The notes under the pieces were generated by a model that did no database searches, was not told the origin of the DNA, and saw only the letters and a program-made list of their open reading frames with translations. Below are positions 1 through 10,416 of a stretch of 64,000 bases of DNA, in pieces (position 1 is the stretch's first letter; each line of letters starts with the position of its first letter). The position numbers and the translations under genes were made by a program. This DNA is from Carnegiea gigantea. Its lineage: Eukaryota > Streptophyta > Magnoliopsida > Caryophyllales > Cactaceae. The stretch covers positions 62,001 to 126,000 of the forward strand of contig JAKOGI010002224.1 of NCBI GenBank assembly GCA_029747015.1. The letters run 5' to 3'.

Positions 1-164
1 GTTGTGAGTGGCTCCGGAAGGATTATCTCATACACAAAGTCTTGCACTATCCATCTCTATCCTGTTTGTTGATATTCTTCATCTCCCCCATCTTTCTCTC
101 TTTTCTTTTTGCTTAAGTTTGATTTGAGTTTGATTTGGATCACTTTCCACCCACATATACATCA
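1..164 (+). repeat. Tail of a + strand LTR (beta-type), cut by the window start
   Basis: The reverse complement matches the start of the minus-strand LTRs at 13105 and 31118, including the 'cacggagccactca' block. It ends at 164 in ATACATCA, the family's LTR terminus. From 165 the sequence switches to the opposite-strand LTR of element B, at a point matching position 13390. This is therefore the right end of a + strand beta element or solo LTR inserted in B's LTR. The expected duplication would be AGATG (165-169), but the left side is outside the window. Confidence 0.75.
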
Positions 165-204
165 AGATGCACTTTTGAGAAACACACTCAAAGTACTTGT
201 ATTG
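165..204 (-). repeat. Fragment of the 3' LTR of element B, left of the A insertion
   Basis: This 40-bp piece matches 13390-13430 in the right-hand B LTR and continues at 6010 once element A and one target-site copy are removed. Confidence 0.85.
200..204. repeat. Target site duplication of element A, left copy
   Basis: TATTG directly precedes the TG of A's 5' LTR. The same five bases follow the CA of its 3' LTR at 6005-6009. Across the join, the sequence agrees with the uninterrupted LTR near 13430. Confidence 0.95.
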
Positions 205-1336
205 TGATGGGGATCAGCCCCAAGGGGTTCTTATAGCTCAAGAGGTCACAAAGGCTTTCCAAGGATTAGAAATCACTCAAGACACGATCACTTGCATTCT
301 GCCGGGCTCATCCCGCACATGGCCCGACTTTCTAACCTTGGTGACCTGATGACCTGAGGCTTTAAAGCCAAACTTTTGGTATGTATGGAAAGATTGGAGA
401 GTTAGCTGCCCAATAAATCAAGTTTCAGCCCATTTGGATGTCATTTGCCCATCCAAACCCTTTGTTAAAGCCAAACTGTCCAAAACTGTTTTCCGGGTCA
501 GATTTTGTCCGGTTTTGGGAGCCCATTTTCCCCAACCTAAAGTAACCCTAACAACCTGGAATTTTAACCCCTAGATCCTTTTTTGAATTGGCTAAAAGGG
601 TGGGAAAAGAAACCAGAGTCAAACGTGCCCCAAGGAGGCTAAAAGCAAGGAAACTTCTAAAGCTGCTTTTGGGAAGTCAGCCTGCACCATCTCACGTGTT
701 CTGTTTATATCTCCTGAACGGCTGCACCAAATGAGCTCCAAAAGTAGTCATATGAAAGAACACTTTCTAAGCTTTCTAATAAGGTATGTTGGAGCCAATT
801 TGGGTAAGTAAGGACGAAGATACAGCTGCTGAAAGTTGACCCTGCAATCTGGAAAACTGGACAGCAACTGTCAACATCACCTTTTGTACTTTTCTTGCTT
901 TTTGTGCTTCCCTTTTGTCTTGGTCCGTTTGGCTTGCATTGTAACCCATGTAATCTGAATTTTGAGGCTCCCTCCTATATAAGGGACCTTTAGGAATGTA
1001 AGAAGGCAGCTTTGAATATCATGCAATGAAATCTGAGTGTTTTACTCTCCATTGAAACTCCTAGTTGCTTTAGCTTGAATTGGCTAGTTCAAGTGGTGAT
1101 CTTCTAGGTTCCTCTTCTTGCTTATGGTGGTGATATTCTGTATCCATAAGTGAAGAAGGAATAGCCCAACTTCTCCTCTAAGTGGCGCCTTTGGCTTATC
1201 TTAGACAAGAGAGTTGCACACTATCCATCAAGACCGGGTGAGCTCATTGTTCTTTTCGGTTTTTTGCTTGTCCTTGTTTTCACTCTTCCCCATCATACAT
1301 TCTCATCTTTGACATTCCCATGGTTAACATACATCA
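205..1336 (+). repeat. 5' LTR of element A (alpha family)
   Basis: The LTR is 1132 bp, begins TGATGGGGATCAG and ends TTAACATACATCA. A TATA-like box lies at 976-983. The first about 145 bases correspond to the stretch that, in the 3' LTR, encodes the end of the Gag-Pol protein. Confidence 0.95.
976..983 (+). promoter_or_regulatory. TATA-like box in the 5' LTR of A
   Basis: TATATAAG lies about 360 bp before the LTR end, in the context CCTCCTATATAAGGG. The equivalent in the 3' LTR is at 5642-5649. It is the likely Pol II core promoter that would place the U3/R border just downstream. Confidence 0.6.
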
Positions 1337-1339
1337 TCT

Positions 1340-1351
1340 TGGTATCAGAGC
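1340..1351 (+). other. Primer binding site of A, initiator tRNA-Met
   Basis: TGGTATCAGAGC starts three bases after the LTR. It is complementary to the 3' end of plant initiator tRNA-Met (GCTCTGATACCA) and would prime minus-strand DNA synthesis. Confidence 0.93.
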
Positions 1352-1445
1352 TTAGGCTACCCTCTTGGCCAAGCTTCCACCCAAACACATTTCTCAAACA
1401 CAAACCACAAAACATCCTTTCTCTATCCGCACGGGACAGAATTGT

Positions 1446-1554
1446 GGCACGGCCTACCCGTGCTTTAAGGCACGACCGTGCCACCTCTTTTCTGCACTTT
1501 TGTCACGGCAGTAACTTGGCACGGGAAGCCCGTGTCCCACGGCACGACCGTGCC
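1446..1554 (+). promoter_or_regulatory. Two palindromic hairpin pairs in the leader of A
   Basis: Pair 1 (1446-1492) has GGCACGG-CCTAC-CCGTGC, a 6-bp stem with a 5-base loop, followed by GGCACGACCGTGCC, whose 6-base arms are perfect inverted repeats. Pair 2 (1518-1554) repeats the plan with small changes. They lie between the primer site and the gag start in the genomic RNA leader. The same arrangement occurs in other families. The role is unknown; RNA dimerisation or packaging is an inference. Confidence 0.7.
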
Positions 1555-1605
1555 ACCCCATTCTCAGCCAAATCTCGTGTTTCTCTCCCACAAAGCCCAC
1601 ATATC

Positions 1606-4600
1606 ATGTCTTCTAGCCAAACACCCGAGCAAGTGGCCGAACAAGCCTTAAGAGAAAAGGCCGAAATGGAAGCTAGAGTCAAGTACTTGCAAACTCAACT
1701 TCAAAGGCTCATGAAGGAAAGGAGAGACAACTTGAGGGATTCACCTATTCCAAGTGAATCTAGTGACCCGGGTGAAAGTGATTCGGATTTCAACCCTTTT
1801 GGGTCACAAGGAAGAGCTAGTAGAGGATCAAGGAGACAAGAAAGGCATCAAGGAGGTGGATTCAACAACTTCAAAGTTGACATCCCCGAGTTTGAAGGCA
1901 AGCTTGATCCGGACGAGTTCTTGGATTGGCTACAAACCGTGGAGAGGGTGTTCGACTACAAGGACATCCCGGATGAAAAGAAGGTAAAACTAGTTGCCCT
2001 TAAACTTAGAAAGTATGCTTCTACTTGGTGGGCTAATGTTTTATCTAAGAGGGCCAAGAAAGGGAAGGGGAAGATTAAAACTTGGAGGAAAATGAAAGAA
2101 AAACTCAAAGAGAAGTTCCTTCCATCTCACTACCTTCAAGAGAACTTTTCTAGACTTCACCATTTGAGACAAGGGTCTTTAAGTGTGGAGGAATATACAA
2201 GGGAGTTTGAGCAATTGATCATAAAATGTGACCTTAAAGAGGATGAGGAACAAACTTTGGTGAGGTATCTTTGTGGGTTGGATGAGAAGATAGCCCATGT
2301 AGTGGAGTTGCACCCATACACCACCCTTGATGAGTTAAGTTCTCTAGCTCACAAGGTGGAACTACAAAAGAAGACTAAGGGAAAGAGTGAAGCCTTTAAA
2401 CCACAAAATCGTGCCTACACTCCTCAAAGGCCTTCATACACCACACCAAAGCCCTTTAACCCTCCAAACCCGAAACCTCCTCCCCTTTCGGTCCCCAAAA
2501 CAGCCCCTCAAATGTCCACAAAACCAAAGGAGACAAGGAGGTGCTTTAGGTGCCAAGGCCTTGGACATATTGCATCCGAATGTCCAAACAAGAGAGTGGT
2601 CACCCTAGCCGAGTACCAAGCATCTTTTGAAGAAGAAATGGAAGAAGAAAAGGAGTTGTACTTGAATGAGGCCCTAGAAGAAGTAGAGGAGGGCCCGGAT
2701 GAAGGTGAACTCTTGGTGGTTAGGCGAGCTTTGAGTGGGTTGGCTACTCAAGATGGGAATGAACAAAGGGAGGCCATCTTTCACACGAGGTGCACCATAG
2801 GAGGCAAAGTATGTTCCCTCACCATTGATGGAGGGAGTTGTACAAATGTGGCATCCAAGACCTTGGTGGACAAGCTTCAACTCACGGCATCTCCACACCC
2901 TTTTCCATACACCATTCAATGGCTCAATCAAGGCAAAGGTATCCAAGTCTCATCTCGTTGTTTAGTTTCTTTGAGCATTGGAAAGAACTATAAGGATGAA
3001 ATTTGGTGTGATGTGATTCCCATGGATGCATGTCATGTACTCCTTGGTAGACCGTGGCTCTTTGATAGAAATGTTATGCATGATGGCCGAATGAACACCT
3101 ACTCCTTCATCCTAGACCACAAGAAAATCACCCTTACCCCCATTCGTCCTTCCCAACTCCTCAAGCCAAAAGAAACCCCACAAAAAGACATCCTACTCAC
3201 TAACCTCCTCAAGGCCGAAAACCATGAGTATGAGTCATTCAAGGAGTGGCTCCTACTTGGCCTAGGTGAAACCGAAACCATCACTCACTCCTATCCCCTC
3301 CTCATCCCTCTTCTACAAGCCTATAACCATGTGTTTCCGCAAGAAATTCCCCATGGCCTACCCCCTCAAAGAACCATCCAACACAAAATAGACCTCATTC
3401 CGGATCCACCCTTCCAAATAAACCGGCCTATAGAATGAATCCACAAGAAACCCAAGAAATCCAAAGACAAGTGGATGAACTTTTGGCCAAAGGAATGATT
3501 CGGGAAAGCTTGAGTCCTTGTGCCGTTCCGACCTTATTGGTACCAAAGAAGGATGGAAGCATGAGGATGTGTGTGGATAGTCGGGCTATCAACAAAATCA
3601 CTATTAAGTACTGCTATCCCATCCCTAGATTGGAGGACCTACTTGATGAGTTGCATGGGGCCACCATTTTCTCTAAGATTGATCTTAGGAGTGGCTACTA
3701 TCAAATTCGAATCTATGAAGGGGATGAATGGAAGACGGCATTCAAGACCAAGGGGGGACTATATGAATGGTTGGTCATGCCATTTGGCCTTACCAATGCT
3801 CCAAGCACTTTCATGCGTCTAATGAATCAAGTCCTCAAGCCTTTCATTGGGAGGTTTGTAGTGGTCTATTTCGATGACATCTTGGTTTATAGCCAAGGTG
3901 AGAAGGAGCACGCTAATCACCTTCAACAAGTTCTTGATGTGCTCTCCCAAGAGAAGTTATATGGCAACTTGGAGAAGTGCCACTTCTTCACTCCCCAAGT
4001 TGTTTTCTTAGGGTATGTTGTTTCGGCCCATGGTATACAAGTGGACGAGAGCAAAGTTCAATCCATCCGAGAATGGCCGGTTCCTTCCTCTATTCACCAA
4101 GTGAGGAGCTTTCATGGTCTAGCCTCTTTTTATAGGAGGTTTGTCAAGAACTTTAACACAATCATGGCTCCTTTGACCGAGATTCTCAAATCCAAGAAAT
4201 TTGAGTGGAACGAAAAGGCCCAAGCCGCCTTTGAAGATGTCAAGGAGAAGCTCACTAGTGCACCCATACTTGCTCTTCCAAGCTTCTCCAAGATATTTGA
4301 AGTGGAGTGTGATGCTTCGGGGGTGGGCATAGGGGCGGTCCTATCACAAGAAGGCCGACCATTAGCCTACTTTAGTGAAAAACTCAATCGAGTGCCAAGC
4401 AAAGCCACCGGTCTTTCTCCATTCCAAGTTGTATATGGTTTCAACCCTTGTACACCTATGGACCTTACACCCCTCCCTACTCCAACCAAGTTTAGTTGGG
4501 AGGCCGAGAAGAGAGCAAAGGAAATCCAAGAGCTCCATGCACAAGTGAGGGCTAAAATTGAGAAGTTCAATGATCAGACCAAGGATCGGGTAAACAAGCA

Positions 4601-5015
4601 CCGCAAGGAAGTCCAATTTAAGCCCGGAGATTTAGTATGGATCCACCTAAGAAAGGAGCGATTTCCTAGCAAAAGAAGGTCCAAGCTTCTTCCACGCTCG
4701 GATGGCCCATTCAAGATCCTTGAAAAAGTCAATTCCAATGCATACAACGTTGATTTGCCCGGTGACTATGGAGTATCCGCTACATTCAATGTAGCCGATT
4801 TGAGGCCCTACTTTGATGAAGAAGACGAGCTACCAAGTTTGAGGACAAACTCTTCCCAAGCTGGGGGGGATGATGGGGATCAGCCCCAAGGGGTTCTTAT
4901 AGCTCAAGAGGTCACAAAGGCTTTCCAAGGATTAGAAATCACTCAAGACACGATCACTTGCATTCTGCCGGGCTCATCCCGCACATGGCCCGAATTTCTG
5001 ACCTTGGTGACCTGA
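1606..5015 (+). pseudogene. Gag-Pol polyprotein of A, frameshifted and internally deleted
   Basis: I place the start at ATG 1606 (MSSSQTPEQ), because upstream in-frame ATGs lie in the LTR and leader. In order: an N-terminal coiled coil (VKYLQTQLQRLMKE); a retrotransposon-gag domain (from VDIPEFEGKLDPDEF); a CCHC knuckle CFRCQGLGHIASEC (about 2542-2583); an aspartic protease core IDGGSC (about 2824); and RT with YFDD (3868-3879). A one-base loss near 3400 (IPD.PPF where relatives have IPGS) moves the frame, so the first part ends at 3438 and the second runs from about 3435. At about 4380-4397 the RNase H start (YFSEKLN) joins directly to the integrase C-terminal part (RVPSKAT), in frame. The removed segment held the rest of RNase H, the HHCC finger and the DDE core. 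The GPF/Y module remains ([19 protein letters not shown]). The last about 48 codons lie inside the 3' LTR. Confidence 0.9.
4861..4870 (+). other. Polypurine tract of A
   Basis: CTGGGGGGGA immediately precedes the 3' LTR and would prime plus-strand synthesis. It lies inside the coding frame, where it encodes the AGGD part of the polyprotein. Confidence 0.88.
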
Positions 5016-6004
5016 TGACCTGAGGCTTTAAAGCCAAACTTTTGGTATGTCTGGAAAGATTGGAGAGTTAGCTGCCCAATAAATCAAGTTTCAGCCCATT
5101 TGGATGTCATTTGCCCATCCAAACCCTTTGTTAAAGCCAAACTGTCCAAAACTGTTTTCCAGGTCAGATTTTGTCCGGTTTTGGGAGCCCATTTTCCCCA
5201 ACCTAAAGTAACCCTAACAACCTGGAATTTTAACCCCTAGATCCTTTTTTGAATTGGCTAAAAGGGTGGGAAAAGAAACCAGAGTCAAACGTGTCCCAAG
5301 GAGGCTAAAAGCAAGGAAACTTCTAAAGCTGCTTTTGGGAAGTCAGCCTGCACCATCTCACTTGTTCTGTTTATATCTCCTGAACGGCTGCACCAAATGA
5401 GCTCCAAAAGTAGTCATATGAAAGAACACTTTCTAAGCTTTCTAATAAGGTATGTTGGAGCCAATTTGGGTAAGTAAGGACGAAGATACAGCTGCTGAAA
5501 GTTGACCCTGCAATCTGGAAAACTGGACAGCAACTGTCAACATCACCTTTTGTACTTTTCTTGCTTTTTGTGCTTCCCTTTTGTCTTGATCCGTTTGGCT
5601 TGCATTGTAACCCATGTAATCTGAATTTTGAGGCTCCCTCCTATATAAGGGACCTTTAGGAATGTAAGAAAGGCAGCTTTGAATATCATGCAATGAAATC
5701 TGAGTGTTTTACTCTCCATTGAAACTCCTAGTTGCTTTAGCTTGAATTGGCTAGTTCAAGTGGTGATCTTCTAGGTTCCTTTCTCTTGCTTATGGTGGTG
5801 ATATTCTGTATCCATAAGTGAAGAAGGAATAGCCCAACTTCTCCTCTAAGTGGCGCCTTTGGCTTATCTTAGACAAGAGAGTTGCACACCATCCATCAAG
5901 ACCGGGTGAGCTCATTGTTCTTTTCGGTTTTTTGCTTGTCCTTGTTTTCAATCTTCCCCATCATACATTCTCATCTTTGACATTCCCATGGTTAACATAC
6001 ATCA
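4871..6004 (+). repeat. 3' LTR of element A
   Basis: The LTR is 1134 bp, TGATGGGG to ACATACATCA, nearly identical to 205-1336. The Gag-Pol stop falls at 5013-5015, within this LTR. A TATA-like box is at 5642-5649. Confidence 0.95.
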
Positions 6005-6792
6005 TATTGCTTTTGGAAATCTCATACAATCTAAATGACAAGCATCACACGCCCCTCCTCTTTTATAAGCTCAGCAAAAGACAACCAAAGGACTCAACAA
6101 CTCCTAACAATTAAAACTAGCCAATGAAAAGACTAAGTAAAATGAAAAGACTCATCATAAAACGGTGGGGGAGGTTACAAGGAATATTCTAGGATTTCTA
6201 TCAGCTGATTATCTCCATCTAGAAGCCTCCAAAACGTGCACAATATCAGCCACACAAACACATGTAACCGAAGACTCTTCACTTTCCCAGAATTAATCCT
6301 TGCAGCTGCCTCAACTTCAACAGAGTATATCTTCCAGAATACGCGGCCAAAACATGCGTTCTTGGGCTCGCTAGAAAGCCCTGGACGTCTATTTTCCAGA
6401 ATGGGCTCATTTGCTCAATTTGGATAAGTGGTTTAAAAGTTATGGCCCAAACAATGCACCTATCTTAGACTGGACTGGATTAGAATAATGTACCTTTGAG
6501 TGATATTTTGCCCAATCAAATGACGTCCAAATTAAACAAACTTGGGCTTATTTTAAAGCTGAAATTTTAAGCTTCCAAAGCATATCGGCCCTCAAGGTGT
6601 GGGTCTACTTGAGCTTGTCCAAAAGTTGCCACAGAAATTACCTTCCGCAGGGACGAATCGGGCACTAATTCTTCCGGAAGGAATAAAACTTTTCTACAGA
6701 GTTTTGCCACGTCTTTGGCTTCTTGAAGCTTGATTGGGTCTTCCTTGGGTTGGGCTTGATGGTCTTTGGGCCGTTCATGATGGTCTCCATCA
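6005..6792 (-). repeat. 3' LTR of element B (beta), main part, including TSD TATTG
   Basis: On the minus strand this LTR starts at 6792 with TGATGGAGACCATCATG, directly after the polypurine tract. It continues left to 6010, then to 165-204 beyond element A. The first five bases (6005-6009) are the right target-site copy of A. A TATA-like box reads CTTATAAAAG on the minus strand at about 6061-6070. The Gag-Pol stop of B lies inside it at 6567. Confidence 0.9.
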
Positions 6793-6800
6793 TTCCCCTC
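6793..6800 (-). other. Polypurine tract of B
   Basis: On the minus strand GAGGGGAA directly precedes the 3' LTR start TGATGG. It is translated as part of SPEGND within the polyprotein. Confidence 0.85.
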
Positions 6801-9800
6801 GGGTGAGTGAAAGTTTGCCCTCAAACTAGGAAGGGGCTCATCAGTAAAATAGGGGCTAAGGTCGGAGACATTGAATGTAGCTGAAACTCCATAATCTCCA
6901 GGAAGATCAACTTTGTAAGCATTAGGCCCAACCTTCTCAAGGATCTCAAAGGGCCCATCGGATCGAGGCATCAACTTAGATTTTCTTTTAGAAGGAAAAC
7001 GTTCCTTTCGCAGGTGAATCCAAACCAAGTCTCCAGGCTGAAAATGTACCTCTTTCCGGTGCTTGTTGGCGCTTTGCATGGCTCTCTCATTAGCCTTGGC
7101 TATGTTGTCACGAACGCGAGCATGAAGTTCTTGAATTTCCTTGGCTCGTTTCTCGGCTTCCCAACTAAGTTTTGTAGGAGTGGGAATAGGAATAAGATCC
7201 AACGGACTCCTGGGATTATAGCCATAGACAACTTGAAAAGGAGAGAGTTGGGTGGACTTGCTAGGCACTCGATTGAATGCAAACTCGGCATGGGGCAACA
7301 ACTCATCCCAATTCTTCAAATGCTTCTTCACAAGGACTCGTAGTAAAGTACCCAAAGTCCTATTAGTGACTTCAGTTTGTCCATCGGTTTGGGGAAGACA
7401 TGTTGTGCTAAACTTGAGTTGAGTACCCAATTTACGCCACAAAGTGAGCCAAAAGTGACTAAGGAACTTAGGGTCACGATCGGCTACCATACTCTTAGGA
7501 ATGCCATGTAGTCTCACAATTTCCTTGAAGTACAAGTTAGCCACTTGAGTAGCATCATTAGTAGTGTGGCAAGGGATGAAATGCGCCATCTTGGAAAATC
7601 GGTCCACAACTACTATAATGGAATCCTTGTTCCTTTGGGTTCTAGGCAAACTCGTAATGAAGTCCAAACTAATATCTTCCCAAGGGGCTTGAGGAATAGG
7701 AAGAGGGGAGTACAAGCCTTGGGGCAACGCATGGCTCTTAGCCATTTGACAAGTAGAACATCTTTTGATGAAATGCTCTACATCTCTTGACAGCTTTGGC
7801 CAATAGTAGTGTTCCTTCAACATTGCTCTTGTCTTCTCTACACCGAAATGGCCGGCTAGGGCTCCTCCATGTAGCTCTTGGATAAGGAGCTCTCTAAATC
7901 CGCATTGAGGAATGCAAAGGCGTGAGCCTTTAAATAGGAACCCATCTTCTAAGTGAAACAACCCATGGGGGTGCTTAGAACACTTCTCAAAAATATCCTT
8001 GAAATCATCATCTTTGGAGTACAAGTCTTTCACAATCTCAAAACCAAGTACTTTAGTACTCAAAGTGGAGAGCAACAAGTACCTACGAGAGAGTGCATCG
8101 GCTCCTTTGTTGAGAGTCCCTGCCTTATGTTGGATGGTGAAATGGAAGGACTGAAGATACTCTACCCATTTAGCATGTCTAGGGCTGAGTTTGTGTTGTC
8201 CTTGAATGTACTTGAGAGCCTTATGATCAGAAAGGAGAATGAATTCTCCTCCAACAAGATAATGACGCCAATGCTCCAATGCTCTAATGATAGCATAAAA
8301 CTCCTTGTCGTAGGTGGAGTACTTCTTCTTGGCATCGTTGAGCTTCTCACTAAAGAAGGCAATGGGTCTCTTCTCTTGAGATAGGACAGCTCCAATTCCT
8401 ACCCCGGATGCATCACATTCAACTTCAAAAACTTTGGCAAAATCGGGCAAGGCTAGGACGGGAGCACTAGTGAGTTTCTTCTTGATCTCTTCAAAGGCTT
8501 GTTGTGCTTGCTCGTTCCAAGAAAATTCTTTGCCTTTAATTACCTCGGTCATAGGAGCCACAATGGTGCTGAAATTTCGGATGAATCTCCGGTAAAATGA
8601 TGCTAGGCCATGGAAACTCCTTACTTGAGTGATAGATGTAGGAGTAGGCCATTCTTGGATAGCCTTGATCTTGCTATCATCAACTTGAAGACCTTGGGCG
8701 GACACAATGAAACCCAAGAATACCACTTGAGGGGTGAAGAAATAACATTTCTCTATATTGCCATAGAGTTGCTCTTGAGAAAGGATCTCCAAAACTTGTT
8801 GCAAGTGTTGGGCATGCTCTTCTTCGGTCTTGCTATAGACCAAAATATCATAAAAGTAGACAACAACACAAATGCCAATGAGGGGGTTTAGAACTTGGTT
8901 TATAAGCCTCATGAAAGTGCTAGGGGCATTAGTAAGCCCAAATGGCATCACAAGCCACTCATACAAACCTCCTTTAGTCTTAAAGGCGGTTTTCCATTCA
9001 TCACCTTCAAAGATCCAGATTTGATAGTAGCCACTTCGTAAATCAATCTTGGAAAAGATAGCGGCTCCATGGAGTTCATCAAGTAGATCTTCCAATCTTG
9101 GAATAGGATACCGGTACTTGATAGTGATTTTGTTAATAACCCGGCTATCCACACACATGCGCATGCTACCGTCCTTTTTAGGAACAAGGAGGGCGGGCAC
9201 GGCACATGGACTCAAACTCTCCCGAATTAAACCCTTGCACAAGAGGTCATCTACTTGTCTTCGGATTTCTTGAGTTTCACTAGGAGACATCCAGTAGGCC
9301 GGCTTGTTGGGAAGAACGGAACCGGGAATGAGGTCTATCTTGTGTTGGATGGATCTAGGAGGGGGAAGGCCATGTGGGATCTCTTGTGGAAAGACATGAT
9401 GGTAGGCTTGAAGGAGAGGGGTGAGTAGTGGATGTGTGGGAGATGGTGGCTTAGGTTCCTCTGGTAGAAGAATCAAGTCTTTGAAAGACTCAAATTCATG
9501 GTGCTCAGATTTGAGGAGAGTGGTGAGAAAGACATCCAAGTGAGGATTGTCTTTGGGTCTAGTGGTGGAGGGAATTTTGAGAGGAGTAAGGGTAATCTTT
9601 TTGTGGTCTTTTTGGAAAGAATAAGTGTTCATCCGGCCATCATGGATGACACTTCTATCAAATAGCCACGGTCTACCCAACAAAATATGACAAGCATCCA
9701 TAGGGACAATGTCACACCATATCTCATCCTTATAATTTTTCCCAATTGAAAAAGAAACAAGACATCGGTGAGTGATTTGCAAACCCTTGCCTTGGTTCAA

Positions 9801-10411
9801 CCATTGAATGGTGTAGGGATTGGGGCGAGGAGAGACTTGCAGCTTGAGCTTATCAACCATAGTCTTGGAAGCAACATTGGCACAACTTCCACCATCAATA
9901 ATGAGGGAGCATACCTTGTTTCCCACAGTACACCTTGTGTGGAATATAGCTTCTCTTTGCTCCATGTCTTCTTGAGTGGCAAATCCACTCAATGCCCGGC
10001 GGATGACTAGCAATTCTCCTTCATCGGGGCCTTCTTCAACTTCTTCCAAGCTTCCTTCTTCAAAATGTTCTCCTTCTTCTTCTTCATATGCATGTTCTTC
10101 ACATGCTTCTTGATATTCTGCTAAGGAAACAATCCTTTTGTTTGGACACTCTGAGGCATAGTGTCCCATTCCTTGGCAACGAAAACATCGAACCTTGTCC
10201 TTGGATTTGGGCTCTTGTGTGGAGGGCTTAGGAGGGGTTGGAGTGGTGTTTTTGGCTTGTGGAGGGTTTTGAGGTCTAGGAGGGTAGTAGGGAGGTCTTT
10301 GTGTGGAGTGGGGATGAGAAAGAGGTATGGACAAGATGCTCTTTCCCTTAGATTTCTTTTGTTGCTCTACCTTATAGGCTAGAGAACTCAAGTCATCTAG
10401 GGATGAATAGG

Positions 10412-10416
10412 GTTGC
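10412..10416. repeat. Target site duplication of solo LTR S1, left copy
   Basis: GTTGC here and at 12157-12161 flank the solo LTR. The undisturbed site is seen in element J near 30093 (ATGGTTGCAACTC). Confidence 0.95.

Larger units (their letters stand above)
205..6004 (+). mobile_element. Element A: CRM-clade Ty3/gypsy retrotransposon (alpha), internally deleted
   Basis: The 5.8-kb element has two LTRs (205-1336 and 4871-6004), a primer site, a polypurine tract and a 5-bp duplication TATTG. It is shorter than the autonomous copies because most of RNase H and the catalytic part of integrase are missing. Reading the two LTRs by eye gives about ten substitutions and two or three short indels over 1.13 kb, so the insertion is fairly recent. 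It sits inside the 3' LTR of the opposite-strand element B, so B is older. Confidence 0.95.

Noticed and set aside
1264..1605. Upstream extension of A gag to an ATG in the LTR
   Set aside because: The extension lies in LTR, primer site and hairpin leader; relatives start at the equivalent of 1606. Translation of the hairpins gives repetitive Arg/His/Ala peptides that are not conserved as protein.
6236..6427. 63-codon ORF (MHNISHTNTCNRR...) repeated at 6236, 13657, 25899, 31672, 54154 and 57033
   Set aside because: It lies antisense in the U3 of each beta-type LTR. Its repetition follows from LTR copying, and there are no codon-level signs of selection that I can see.
9768..10010. Opposite-strand ORFs over protease and other pol regions
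   Set aside because: They are shadows of the conserved gag-pol frames on the other strand.
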